Shown: positions 55,124 to 64,000 of the stretch, piece after piece
Numbering within the stretch: the stretch's first letter is position 1
Layout of the letters: each line of letters begins with the position of its first letter
Assembly (NCBI RefSeq): GCF_003234935.1
Contig: NZ_QKSB01000006.1
Location: 62,001-126,000, forward strand
DNA from: Putridiphycobacter roseus
Lineage (GTDB): Bacteria > Bacteroidota > Bacteroidia > Flavobacteriales_D > Crocinitomicaceae
Reading direction: 5' to 3'
DNA length: 64,000 nt
Program-made: the position numbers and the translations under genes
The notes under the pieces: generated by a model
Seen by the model: only the letters and a program-made list of their open reading frames with translations
What the model was told of the DNA's origin: nothing
Databases searched by the model: none

Positions 55124-57640
55124 ATGAAATTATTTTTTACTCTTCTAATTCTTATAATTTCCAATTCATTACTTTCTCAATACGTACTTAAAGGTAACGT
55201 GACGGATGATCAAAACATGCCAATTCCTGGTGTCCGCGTATTTATTGACCAAACCACATACGGCGTTATTACAGACTTAAAAGGAGGGTATTTTATTGAA
55301 TTAAGCAGTAAAAAAAACTACCCTATAGCCTTTAAAATGTTAGGCATGAAAGATACGGTTATACCCATTGACATCCATCAAAAAATTACCACGTTTGACA
55401 TTCAAATGCTTACATACTCTGAAAGACTCGAAACCGTTGAAGTAAGCTCGAAAAAGATAGATGTGGCAAAGCAAGTCATTAAAGCCATGCAAGACAATAG
55501 AAACAATATGGCCAACCAATATGAAAACTATACCTGTAACACTTATTTAAAAACAAGTTTAGAAAAAAGTATTAAACCAAATATTGCGGAACGCTCCAAA
55601 GAAATAGATAGTATCATTGCTATTGGTCCTGCTAAAATGAATTTTATAGAATCCTTTTCCATCACCAAATTTAAAACTCCAAATACTTATAAAGAGGAAA
55701 TTGTAGCACAACACGATTACGCAGATAAATCGAGTAATAATTTTTCAGCATCCATAAATTTTAATTTCGGAACCTCCATTGTTCCCATACAGTATATTGC
55801 AACCAACCCTTACATCTTTTTTGAAAAAATTCAAGATGGCGACTTTAATTTGTATCAAAACATGTTGAATTTACCAAAAATTTCAGAACACCCTATTGTC
55901 TCCCCCATTGGTTTTAACGCATTTTTAAATTACAATTTCGACTTAGCTAATATTTTTTACGAGCAAGAAACAGGGCATAAGATTTATGAAATCAAAGTGA
56001 TTCCAAAATTTAAACAAGCTGCATTATTCGAAGGTACCTTATTCATTATTGATAAATTATGGGTCATTCAGTCTTTTGAGTTAAATATCAACTCCGCTGC
56101 AATGCCATTTTTTAAGGATTTTACTGTTTTACAAGATTATCAGATGATCGATTCGGCATGGGTACCCATTAGAAGAGAATATGTATACGCCATCCAAGAT
56201 GGAAAATACATTATTTCAGCCAACACAAGAGTCAATCATTCAAATTACACCTTTAACAATGCGGAGAAAAAAAAGGACTTTGACAATGAAATTTTAGTTT
56301 ACCAAAGCGAAGCTTTCACCAAAGATTCAGCTTACTGGGACGGCATTAGACCGATTCAATTAAAAGCTACAGAACTGTCATTTATACATGAACAAGATAG
56401 TATTGAAAAACACATAAAAAGTGAAGCATACCTAGACAGTTTAGACAAAGCATTTAACAAGATTACTTTTTGGGATGTTACTTTAAACGGTGTGGCATTT
56501 AGAGACAGGTTTAAAGAAGAAAGTATTTATATTAAACCATTGTTCAGTTCTATTCGAGTTTTTGGTGTAGGAGGGTTTAGATTAGGAACTGGAGGCATCT
56601 ATACCAAAAAATTTAAAAATGCGCAAAAAATTAAGGTAGATGCGGATTTAGATTATGGTTTCAACAACAAGGATTTGAAATGGAAAATGGGCTTAGAATA
56701 CACCTTTTTACCTAAACGATTTGGTTTAATTGAACTTAGAGGCGGAGATTCCTACGACTTAATAACAGACTACAATTCGGTATTAGGTACATTTTCGAGG
56801 GGGAATTATGTAAGAAAACAATTTATTGAAATAGGACATAGAATAGAAATTGTAAATGGTTTATATGGGAAAATAAACCTAAGTTATTCCGATAGACAAG
56901 GGATTGACAATTTAATTCTATCGGAATGGTCGGCACTACTATTTGGAGAACTCAACCAACCGGCCACTTTCGATCGCTATATCATTTCTCTGGTTGAATT
57001 TCAGTTCTTGTATCGCTTTAAACAAAAATACATCATCAAAAAAAATGAAAAACAACTTATAGGAACCAAGTATCCCGAATTGGAGTTGACCTATAGAAAA
57101 GGTATTCCAAAACTGTTTAACAGTGAAGTAAACTTTGATTTTATTGAATTAAAGGCTTCAGACGAAATCAATCTTGGTAATTATGGAGATTCAAAATGGA
57201 GTGTGTTAGCAGGAACTTTTGTCAATGAAGTAGACTTAAGGTTTATGGAACATAAATTTTTTAGGGGCTCTGATCGTTTCTTCTTTTCAAATCCATTGCG
57301 TTCCCATCAGTTATTAGACTCTACTTTTAACACTTCCAAGCCATACTTTCAAACTTTTTATGTCCACCATTTTAACGGATTTATTATGAATAAAATTCCT
57401 TTGATCAATAAATTGAAATTAGAATTAACTGCAGGAGCAAGTGCTTTAATCATTCAAGATATTGCTTACTCGCATGCAGAATTATTTGCTGGACTGGAAA
57501 AAAAGTTTAGAATTAAAAAGCAATACTTTAAAGTAGGTGTCTTCATGGCTACTCGTGCCAACTCTAGTGAAGCCATTACCTATCAGTTTAAAATTGGGAT
57601 GGACTTTTTTAATAGTTTTACCAATACTTGGACTTATTAA
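55124..57640 (+). CDS. DUF5686 outer-membrane protein with carboxypeptidase-regulatory-like domain
   Basis: 838 residues: signal peptide (cleaved after LLSQ, about 18), a CarboxypepD_reg-like beta domain (about 20-95; GNVTDDQNMPIPGVRVFI), then the long DUF5686 region ending as an outer-membrane barrel-like section (about 480-838) with alternating strands and terminal aromatic residues (TNTWTY). Found widely in Bacteroidota; no enzyme activity is known. It may form a two-gene unit with the barrel protein 57 nt downstream. Confidence 0.85.
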   Translation: MKLFFTLLILIISNSLLSQYVLKGNVTDDQNMPIPGVRVFIDQTTYGVITDLKGGYFIELSSKKNYPIAFKMLGMKDTVIPIDIHQKITTFDIQMLTYSERLETVEVSSKKIDVAKQVIKAMQDNRNNMANQYENYTCNTYLKTSLEKSIKPNIAERSKEIDSIIAIGPAKMNFIESFSITKFKTPNTYKEEIVAQHDYADKSSNNFSASINFNFGTSIVPIQYIATNPYIFFEKIQDGDFNLYQNMLNLPKISEHPIVSPIGFNAFLNYNFDLANIFYEQETGHKIYEIKVIPKFKQAALFEGTLFIIDKLWVIQSFELNINSAAMPFFKDFTVLQDYQMIDSAWVPIRREYVYAIQDGKYIISANTRVNHSNYTFNNAEKKKDFDNEILVYQSEAFTKDSAYWDGIRPIQLKATELSFIHEQDSIEKHIKSEAYLDSLDKAFNKITFWDVTLNGVAFRDRFKEESIYIKPLFSSIRVFGVGGFRLGTGGIYTKKFKNAQKIKVDADLDYGFNNKDLKWKMGLEYTFLPKRFGLIELRGGDSYDLITDYNSVLGTFSRGNYVRKQFIEIGHRIEIVNGLYGKINLSYSDRQGIDNLILSEWSALLFGELNQPATFDRYIISLVEFQFLYRFKQKYIIKKNEKQLIGTKYPELELTYRKGIPKLFNSEVNFDFIELKASDEINLGNYGDSKWSVLAGTFVNEVDLRFMEHKFFRGSDRFFFSNPLRSHQLLDSTFNTSKPYFQTFYVHHFNGFIMNKIPLINKLKLELTAGASALIIQDIAYSHAELFAGLEKKFRIKKQYFKVGVFMATRANSSEAITYQFKIGMDFFNSFTNTWTY

Positions 57641-57697
57641 AAATAATAGGATATTTTAAAAAATACAACGTATCTTTCTTCTCTAAAAACATTTATC

Positions 57698-58270
57698 TTG
57701 AAGGTACTATTTATTTTTCTATTTGTATTTATGATTCAATTGGCATTTAGTCAATCGACTTGGAAGCCTGGAGACGCAGCTATAGTACCCGCCCTTCCAC
57801 TTTTCGAATTGGAGAATAGTCAAGTTCAAAAACTTCACCCATTGCTTATTTTAGCAAAAGATAACACTGCCAGAGAAAACCGCTTATACGCATTAGTCAC
57901 TGGTGGTTTATATTTAGGTGCCTTTACCGGTGATATTATTGGCACAAATTTAAGGCTCGATTTTATGGTCAATAAAAGCAAAAATCAAGATGTAGGGATT
58001 GGTTTTAAAGGCCAAGTAGGCGCGCCATTTGATGATGATTTATTATATTCCCTTGCTGCCTATGCCTTGGCGTTCTATGGTAAAAGCAGCAATAGATTTG
58101 AAATATCTTTGGGGGCCAACCTTCCTTTTAAAAATTATTTTGAGCCCTATGAATTGGTCCATTTTGGCATAGGTTACCGATATATTTCGGTGAAAACACC
58201 TTTGACTTTTACCATTGGAATGGCGACAACGAGTTTATTCCATATTGGCCTCGGCTTTAAAATTGGGTAA
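57698..58270 (+). CDS. Small outer-membrane barrel-like protein, TTG start
   Basis: 190 residues read from the TTG at 57698, which gives a complete signal peptide (MKVLFIFLFVFMIQLAFSQ, about 19 residues). Using the next ATG would remove half of the hydrophobic core, so TTG is preferred. The mature part has a proline-rich N-terminal segment and amphipathic strands ending in HIGLGFKIG, as in barrel proteins. Function unknown. A near-consensus TATCTTTC lies at about 57670-57677. Confidence 0.65.
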   Translation: MKVLFIFLFVFMIQLAFSQSTWKPGDAAIVPALPLFELENSQVQKLHPLLILAKDNTARENRLYALVTGGLYLGAFTGDIIGTNLRLDFMVNKSKNQDVGIGFKGQVGAPFDDDLLYSLAAYALAFYGKSSNRFEISLGANLPFKNYFEPYELVHFGIGYRYISVKTPLTFTIGMATTSLFHIGLGFKIG

Positions 58271-58273
58271 TAA

Positions 58274-58306
58274 AAAAACCTTTCAGTCATAGACCGAAAG
58301 GTTTTT
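58274..58306. terminator. Bidirectional terminator between the barrel gene and purS
   Basis: Stem aaaaacctttc / gaaaggttttt with an 11-nt loop and A/T flanks, between convergent genes. Confidence 0.85.
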
Positions 58307-58329
58307 CATTTTTAAGTATGATTGTAAAA

Positions 58330-58581
58330 TTAAGCTTCTTCTACAGAAAAAGTATAACCTTCCATAATTTGATTACATAACATTTTTTTACAAGCTTCAT
58401 CCACTTTCGCTTCTGCTTGTTCTTTAGACGCGGCATCCACAAATAGTGTAATGTGTTTTCCAATTCTAACATTTGTAATTTCAGCCAATCCAACATTTTT
58501 CATTGATTGAGATACTGCTTTTCCTTGAGGATCTAATAATGCTGCTAATGGCATTACATCTATTTCTGCTTTAAACTTCAT
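58330..58581 (-). CDS. purS: FGAM synthase subunit PurS
   Basis: 83-residue small subunit of phosphoribosylformylglycinamidine synthase, which bridges PurL and PurQ in purine synthesis. The pattern MKFKAEIDVMPLAALLDPQG, V..L....I..VR.GK...L, and ..K....CKKMLCNQIMEGY is typical of PurS. The start overlaps the end of the first pssA copy by 11 nt, so it is likely translated with the phospholipid gene. No purL or purQ is in the window. Confidence 0.88.
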   Translation of the reverse strand: MKFKAEIDVMPLAALLDPQGKAVSQSMKNVGLAEITNVRIGKHITLFVDAASKEQAEAKVDEACKKMLCNQIMEGYTFSVEEA

Positions 58582-59377
58582 TTTTCCGTTTTACTGCGTT
58601 ATTAATAAGTGACAAAATTATATATAATATTATAATAATCGGTATAGACCAAAAGAATAAAGTTGCAAACAACAAAAGTGAAATTGTTAAAAACAAATAA
58701 CGTATCTCATTTCCTTTGAATTTAAAGTCTTTAAACTTCAAGCTAAACAAGGGTATTTCACTGACCATCAACAAAGATAAAACAATTGTTGCTAGAATTA
58801 AAAAGATGGGATTTGCAATAATATTTACAAACTGGACTTCCATTTTACCTTGCCCCATTATTGCTTCCAGCATTAATAATGGAATTACCGCAAAGAATAA
58901 AGTCATTGCTGGTGTTGGTAAACCAATAAAACTACTGGTTTGTCGTGTATCTAAGTTGAATTTTGCTAAACGAAACAATGCAAACACGGGAATTAGAAAA
59001 GCGATATAAGGCAAGTACTCCCCAATCCACTCGTATTTTTCTCCAATAGACCACTCATAATCATAAAATATTTTATTGGTGATTAAATGTATGTAAGAAT
59101 GAGTGCCTGGACCATTTAACAATTTATACACTATAATTCCTGGTGCTACACCAAAAGTTACCATATCGGCCAAAGAATCTAATTGTTTACCCAGTTCACT
59201 TTGCACTTTTAAAAGTCTTGCCACAAAACCATCCAAAAAATCAAAAATAGCAGAGAGAAAAATACAATAGGGCGCCCACTCCATATGTCCATTTAAGGTA
59301 AAAATAATCGCGAAAATTCCACCTACTAAATTTCCTGCGGTTAACAAATTTGGGATTAATCTTTTAATTGAATTCAT
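58571..59377 (-). CDS. pssA: CDP-diacylglycerol--serine O-phosphatidyltransferase, copy 1
   Basis: 268-residue inner-membrane enzyme making phosphatidylserine. The CDP-alcohol motif is complete: DGFVARLLKVQSELG then KQLDSLAD (D-G-xx-A-R-x8-G-x3-D-x3-D; about 48-70). Seven or eight hydrophobic segments follow. A related gene lies 17 nt upstream on the same strand; purS overlaps downstream. This copy carries every canonical residue and is the likelier functional Pss. Confidence 0.9.
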   Translation of the reverse strand: MNSIKRLIPNLLTAGNLVGGIFAIIFTLNGHMEWAPYCIFLSAIFDFLDGFVARLLKVQSELGKQLDSLADMVTFGVAPGIIVYKLLNGPGTHSYIHLITNKIFYDYEWSIGEKYEWIGEYLPYIAFLIPVFALFRLAKFNLDTRQTSSFIGLPTPAMTLFFAVIPLLMLEAIMGQGKMEVQFVNIIANPIFLILATIVLSLLMVSEIPLFSLKFKDFKFKGNEIRYLFLTISLLLFATLFFWSIPIIIILYIILSLINNAVKRKNEV

Positions 59378-59394
59378 GGCTGCAAAAATGCTAA

Positions 59395-60189
59395 TTATTT
59401 TTTATTGGACTTCGTTTGAAATACAATATTCCATACGGATATAAAAATATATACCAAAACAATAATTGGTACTGCCCAATATTTAAATAGAATTATAGTC
59501 CCTATACTAAAGATTAAAAATAAGTATTGAATCTGATTATTTTTAAAGTCATAATTTTTAAACTTTAAAGCAAACAAGGGGATTCTGCTTACCATTAAAA
59601 CCGAAAAGACAAGGATTAAAATTGCCAATGCAAATGGATTAAGTAAAATATAATCCATTATCCATGACTTTGTATCACTCGGATTTAAAACGGCATCATG
59701 AATAATAAATGGGAAAGCAGCAAAAAAGATAGCCATTGTAGCGGTTGGTACGCCTAAAAAGGAAGTAGATTGATGGGTATCGACATTAAATTTAGCCAGA
59801 CGAAACAAAGCAAAAATTGGCAATAAAAAAGCCAAGGAAGGAAAAAGTTGATGTTGTACTTCTGTAACACTCGCTTTTTCGAGAAAAGAAGCCATTGGTA
59901 TATTTAATTCATTTTCTGTTAAAACAGTCAATATACTAAACATTAAAAAACCGGGTGACACACCAAAAGTAACAATATCCGCTAAGGAATCCATTTGCTT
60001 TCCTTTATCGCTTTTCACCCGCAATAAGCCAGCCATAAAGCCATCAAAAAAATCGAAGACAATAGCAACAAAAATACAATAGCCGCTCCACTCTATTTTA
60101 CCTGTTAGTGCAAAAAGAATGGACAATATGCCCCCCATTAAATTTCCAATTGTAAAAAAATTCGGTACTGCTCTTCTTTTTTTCGCCAT
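59395..60189 (-). CDS. CDP-alcohol phosphatidyltransferase, PssA paralogue with altered motif
   Basis: 264 residues from MAKKRRAVPNFFT; the frame extends 12 codons upstream but the inner start fits the family N-terminus. Closely similar to the neighbouring copy, yet its motif reads DGFMAGLLRVKSDKG then KQMDSLAD: the conserved Arg of D-G-xx-A-R is Gly (GGC). The remaining Asp and Gly residues are intact. Arrangement as a tandem pair suggests duplication and possible change of substrate or loss of activity in this copy. The start-to-stop gap to copy 1 is 17 nt. Confidence 0.85.
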   Translation of the reverse strand: MAKKRRAVPNFFTIGNLMGGILSILFALTGKIEWSGYCIFVAIVFDFFDGFMAGLLRVKSDKGKQMDSLADIVTFGVSPGFLMFSILTVLTENELNIPMASFLEKASVTEVQHQLFPSLAFLLPIFALFRLAKFNVDTHQSTSFLGVPTATMAIFFAAFPFIIHDAVLNPSDTKSWIMDYILLNPFALAILILVFSVLMVSRIPLFALKFKNYDFKNNQIQYLFLIFSIGTIILFKYWAVPIIVLVYIFISVWNIVFQTKSNKK

Positions 60190-60332
60190 AAACAAATGTG
60201 TGAATAATATTTCACTTCTCGCCAATTTCCACCCATTTTACTATGCCTAATACTTATAAACAGTACAATAAAATTGATTTTTTGGAGTTTGTAAAAATAG
60301 TTAAAAAATAATCTTTAATTTTACCTTTAATT

Positions 60333-61436
60333 ATGGCATTAAACCGCATTTTACTCTACATTTCCATTTTCAGTTTTGGAATGGCACATGCTCAAGGTAG
60401 TTTGGCTCCGAAATACTCTAACGAATTTTTGAATATTGGTATTGGTGCACAAGCACTTGGTCTATCAAATGCTGTAGTAGCAGGAGTAGATGATGTAACA
60501 GCTGGATATTGGAACCCTGCTGGATTAGCAAATACTACCAATTTTTTGGACATTGCTGCCATGCATGCAGAATACTTTGCTGGAATATCAAAATTTGATT
60601 ATGTTGGACTGGCTAAACCATTAGGAAATGGTGGCGTTGGTGGATTTTCTTTTATACGATTTGCAGTAGACGACATTCCAAACACCACCCAATTAATAGA
60701 TGCGGATGGAAATATAGATTATGATAGAATCACCACCTTTTCTGCTGGAGATTATGCATTTTTATTCTCTTATGCGCAAAAATTAGGAATTGAAGGATTG
60801 AGTGTTGGTGGAAATTTTAAAATAATTTATCGCCATGTGGGAGACTTAGCCAAGGCTTATGGTTTTGGAATTGATGCTGGCGCACAATATAAGCTAAGCG
60901 ATAAATGGAAGTTTGGTTTGGTGATTAGAGATGTTACTTCCACTTTTAATGCGTGGACTTATAATTTAGATAGCACAACTATTGAAGTTTTTCAAGCAAC
61001 GGGAAATGATTTACCTCAAAACGCGCTTGAATTAACCTTACCAAAAGTAATTTTAGGAGTTCAGTTTAAACAGCCCATTAAAGAAAAATTTTATGTGGCC
61101 AGTGAAATAAATTTTGATTTAAACACGGATGGAAGAAGAAATGTACTTATTCGCACCAGCCCAGTTAGTATCGACCCACACTTGGGCATTGAATTTGGTT
61201 ACTTAAAATATGTGGCAGTAAGAATGGGAGTTGGTAATGTACAATGGATAAAAAATACAGATTTAACGGAATCTTTAAGCTTTCAACCAAATATTGGTTT
61301 AGGTATTGGTTTTAAAAACGTAAATATTGATTACGCATTTACGGATGTTGGTGATGCTTCGATTGCATTGTATTCTCATGTTTTCTCTTTAAAAATAGGA
61401 ATAAAAAATGCCCCTCAAAAAATGCCAAACGATTAA
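60333..61436 (+). CDS. porV: T9SS outer-membrane protein PorV-like
   Basis: 367-residue PorV/PorQ family barrel. Signal peptide ends at HAQG (about 21); then the conserved opening FLNIGIGAQALGLSNAVVAG...YWNPAGL (about 33-70) and repeating FadL-like strands to a final FSLKIGI. PorV receives T9SS cargo and works with the PorU sortase at the cell surface. The sortase gene begins 2 nt after this stop codon, so the two are co-transcribed. Confidence 0.8.
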   Translation: MALNRILLYISIFSFGMAHAQGSLAPKYSNEFLNIGIGAQALGLSNAVVAGVDDVTAGYWNPAGLANTTNFLDIAAMHAEYFAGISKFDYVGLAKPLGNGGVGGFSFIRFAVDDIPNTTQLIDADGNIDYDRITTFSAGDYAFLFSYAQKLGIEGLSVGGNFKIIYRHVGDLAKAYGFGIDAGAQYKLSDKWKFGLVIRDVTSTFNAWTYNLDSTTIEVFQATGNDLPQNALELTLPKVILGVQFKQPIKEKFYVASEINFDLNTDGRRNVLIRTSPVSIDPHLGIEFGYLKYVAVRMGVGNVQWIKNTDLTESLSFQPNIGLGIGFKNVNIDYAFTDVGDASIALYSHVFSLKIGIKNAPQKMPND

Positions 61437-61438
61437 AT

Positions 61439-64000
61439 ATGAAGATAATTCTATCCTTATTCATAAGTTTTTACTCCTTTTTATCATTAAGTCAGTACGG
61501 TAACGAATGGATAGATTATAACCAACAATATTATAGCTTTAAAATTACCCAAGATGGTGTATATAAATTAGACTATGCGACCTTAAATGCAGCAGGAATT
61601 CCATTACAAACCATCCATACTGCAAACTTTCAAATTTTTGGTTTCGAAAAAGAGCAACCTATTTATGTTGAAGACGGTGGTGACGGGAGTATGGATGCTG
61701 GAGATTACCTATTATTTTATGCCCAAAAAAACAACACTTGGTTAGATTCGTTATTGTATGAAAACCCAATAGACGTACCGAATAAATACTACCCGCATTA
61801 CAACGACACCATTACTTATTTTGTTACTTGGAACAATAGCCTTAGTAACAACAGGATGATCACTGAAACGGCAGTAAATTACGCCAGTTACTCGCCAGAA
61901 CCATATTTCTTAAAAACAATAGGAATCGCTTACCATCAATCTTATACATTTGGCTTTAAATCCTCCGGGCTATCCTATTCCCAATATGTAAATGGGGAAG
62001 GATGGGGAAGTGTACCCATGAATGTAAATTCTAGCAATTATTTTATTAACAGTACTTTTAGTACTCCTTTTCCATACACAGCAGCTGGTGCACCTGATGT
62101 TACAGGAATCTCTTCTACTGCTAGTATTTCAAACGCTACTTTTACAGGTGCCGGCAATCACCACTTACAAATTAAAGAATTTATAAATAATACCCTTTTA
62201 GTCGACCTAATATTTAATGGTTATGTTGGAAATAAATTAAATTTTAATTTTCCAGCCACCAACTTAAGTGGATCAAATACCACCATCCGTCATGAACTCA
62301 TTAACGATCAAGGTGCAGTAGCTGATCAGGTTGCTATACATTATGTTGAATTGACTTACCCAAGTCAACCCAACTTAAATAATACAAGTTATTATGAAAT
62401 GGAAGCATTAAATGGAACTGGTTCAAAAGCTTATTATAATTTCACCAATTTTAATGCCTCCGCACCTATCGGATTGGCGTTTATTGGTAATACCATTCGA
62501 AAGTTACCAGTTACCATTAGTGGTAGTCAATTTAAAGTAATTATTCCAAATTCCAGTCAAGGCAAACATAAATTTATACTCACTGATATTAGTGCTATAA
62601 TGGCGGTACCTTCTATTTCTCCTATTAATGGAAATGGTACTTTTACCAATCCTTTTAATTTTAATTATGCAGCTGCCTACTTGATGGTTACACACCATAG
62701 TTTAAATACAAGTGCCCAAACTTATTTAAACTATAGACAAAGTGCAGCTGGTGGGAATAAAAATGCCTTACTTTTTGATATAGATGAACTCAACTTACAA
62801 TTTGGTGGTGGCGTACCTAAACATGTAATGGGCTTAAGAAGGTTTCAAGACTTTGCTTTTAACCAATCTCCCAACAATCCTCCCGGTCATATTTTTTTAA
62901 TTGGAAAAGGTATTCGAGAAGCCACAGAAGGATCAGCTTCTGGCGGTGGCATGCGAACGACATCTACGGCCTATGCCCAGTGTTTAATTCCCAGCTTTGG
63001 TTTCCCTGCCAGTGACATGTTAATTTCAGCAGGTTTAAACGGTACTGCATTAGAACCCTTAATTCCTATTGGAAGATTGGCAGCTAGCAATAATGCAGAA
63101 GTAATTACCTACTTAAATAAAGTAAAGGAATTTGAACTCGCCCAAGATCCAAATGCAATCTATAATATACCCAGTAAATTGTGGCAAAAGGAAATATTGC
63201 ATTTTGGAGGAGGAACGACTGCATATGAGCAAACTTTATTCAAATCGTTTTTAAACTCCTATGAAAACACGCTTGAAAACAGCTATTTTGGGGGGAATGT
63301 TAATTCTTATTTCAAAACTGTTTCCGACCCAATCAGTCCCATTTTAACGAATGAGGTGACCAGTAAAATTACAGATGGTGTAAGTTTTATGACCTTTTTT
63401 GGACATGCTTCTGCAACTGGATTTGACCAAAATGTAGATGACCCTGAAAACTGGAACAATAAAGGAAAATATCCCTTCGTGATTGGCAATTCATGCCTAA
63501 CAGGTAACATTCATGAACCAATTGTTGAAAGTACATCCGAAACCTATGTTTTAATAGAGGACGAAGGCGCAATTGCGTTTATAGCCAATGTAAATCAAGG
63601 CTTCCCATATGGTTTAGATCAGTTTTCCAGCGAATTGTTTAAACAAATATCTACCCTAAACTATGGCGGAAGTATAGGGGAACAAATGAAAATAGTAGCA
63701 CATAATTTAAGTCCATATACTAACTCCTTTACCACAAAAACTACCTTAAGTCAAATGACATTGCATGGCGACCCAGCCTTAAAAACCAACACGCATGAAA
63801 ACCCTGAAATTGAAATTAATTCAGCAGGTGTTTTTATTACCCCAAGTGAAATTAATTTAACGGTTGACACCATTGCTGTAAACGTAGTTTTATACAATTT
63901 AGGTAAAGCCATAACAGACACTTTCACCTTAGAAGTCAAAAGAAAATTCCCGAATAGTGGTGGTGATTCTATTTACTTTCAAAATATATATGGACTGAAT
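61439..64000 (+). CDS. porU: PorU/PorU2-type T9SS sortase, C25 peptidase, truncated by window end
   Basis: Open frame of 854 codons from the ATG at 61439 to the last base of the window with no stop, so the gene continues beyond. Signal peptide ends near SLSQ (about 18); the N-terminal QYGNEWIDYNQQYYSFK and YVEDGGDGSMDAGDY look typical of PorU2 proteins. The C25 (gingipain-type) peptidase part includes PIGRLAA (about 542), the catalytic His in FFGHAS (about 656) and Cys in GNSCLTG (about 686), 30 residues apart, both intact. It should cleave the C-terminal sorting domain of T9SS cargo and join it to surface lipid. Whether it is PorU or PorU2 is uncertain. Confidence 0.85.
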   Translation, partial: MKIILSLFISFYSFLSLSQYGNEWIDYNQQYYSFKITQDGVYKLDYATLNAAGIPLQTIHTANFQIFGFEKEQPIYVEDGGDGSMDAGDYLLFYAQKNNTWLDSLLYENPIDVPNKYYPHYNDTITYFVTWNNSLSNNRMITETAVNYASYSPEPYFLKTIGIAYHQSYTFGFKSSGLSYSQYVNGEGWGSVPMNVNSSNYFINSTFSTPFPYTAAGAPDVTGISSTASISNATFTGAGNHHLQIKEFINNTLLVDLIFNGYVGNKLNFNFPATNLSGSNTTIRHELINDQGAVADQVAIHYVELTYPSQPNLNNTSYYEMEALNGTGSKAYYNFTNFNASAPIGLAFIGNTIRKLPVTISGSQFKVIIPNSSQGKHKFILTDISAIMAVPSISPINGNGTFTNPFNFNYAAAYLMVTHHSLNTSAQTYLNYRQSAAGGNKNALLFDIDELNLQFGGGVPKHVMGLRRFQDFAFNQSPNNPPGHIFLIGKGIREATEGSASGGGMRTTSTAYAQCLIPSFGFPASDMLISAGLNGTALEPLIPIGRLAASNNAEVITYLNKVKEFELAQDPNAIYNIPSKLWQKEILHFGGGTTAYEQTLFKSFLNSYENTLENSYFGGNVNSYFKTVSDPISPILTNEVTSKITDGVSFMTFFGHASATGFDQNVDDPENWNNKGKYPFVIGNSCLTGNIHEPIVESTSETYVLIEDEGAIAFIANVNQGFPYGLDQFSSELFKQISTLNYGGSIGEQMKIVAHNLSPYTNSFTTKTTLSQMTLHGDPALKTNTHENPEIEINSAGVFITPSEINLTVDTIAVNVVLYNLGKAITDTFTLEVKRKFPNSGGDSIYFQNIYGLN

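Overview
The window is AT-rich bacterial chromosome from the phylum Bacteroidota, most likely a Flavobacteriales-type marine or environmental organism. The evidence is family content: DUF4249, DUF5686 and S46 dipeptidyl-peptidase genes, a complete moxR/DUF58/batABCDE operon, a PorV–PorU pair of the type IX secretion system (T9SS), a secreted SprB-repeat protein with a gliding-motility-type C-terminal sorting domain, and several Bacteroidota-type -7 promoter elements (TAnnTTTG). No phage, insertion sequence, CRISPR array, rRNA or tRNA gene was recognised. The gene content is mostly core chromosome.

Layout. 1-435: 3' end of a DUF4249 gene. 536-7972 (minus): S46 peptidase, two paralogous small membrane proteins, a metallophosphoesterase lipoprotein and polA; between the paralogues lies a decayed copy of the metallophosphoesterase 3' end. 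8125-13173 (plus): rRNA methyltransferase-like gene, LPG-synthase-TM/flippase-like protein, family 2 glycosyltransferase, DEAD-box helicase, small outer-membrane barrel. 13170-20653 (minus): giant secreted protein with about 20 TPR-like repeats, ApbE flavin transferase, DUF2461 protein. 20941-30218 (plus): murQ, then the eight-gene moxR-bat operon with overlapping genes. 30502-37753 (minus): gyrB, FecCD-type permease plus its binding protein, murF, COG2509-type FAD oxidoreductase. 37832-38248 (plus): TerB-like protein. 38342-44375 (minus): unknown protein, a GT2 fused to a degenerate phosphoglycosyltransferase, secA. 44625-50143 (plus): transaldolase/FSA-like enzyme, class V aminotransferase, large T9SS cargo protein. 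50478-53092 (minus): glmM-like phosphomutase and a DegQ/HtrA protease, with a 9 x 16 bp tandem array beside the glmM terminator. 53376-58270 (plus): rho, DUF5686 protein, small barrel protein. 58330-60189 (minus): purS and two tandem CDP-alcohol phosphatidyltransferases. 60333-64000 (plus): porV and a PorU-type C25 sortase that runs off the window.

How the genes fit together. Much of the window serves the envelope: peptidoglycan precursor supply and recycling (murF, murQ, glmM), phospholipid headgroup synthesis (two PssA-type proteins), Sec export (secA), T9SS secretion and surface attachment (porV/porU acting on cargo such as the 1049-residue protein), periplasmic proteolysis (DegQ, S46 peptidase) and glycan synthesis (two GT2 proteins and a flippase-like protein). 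The rest is DNA/RNA maintenance (polA, gyrB, rho, DEAD-box helicase). I saw no clear new defence or mobile system. The most unusual items are the eroded tandem duplication at 3.4-5.2 kb, the 20-repeat giant protein in an operon with ApbE, the 16-bp array fused to a terminator stem, the variant second PssA copy, and the GT2–phosphoglycosyltransferase fusion. All functions are inferred from sequence motifs read by eye; no database search was run.
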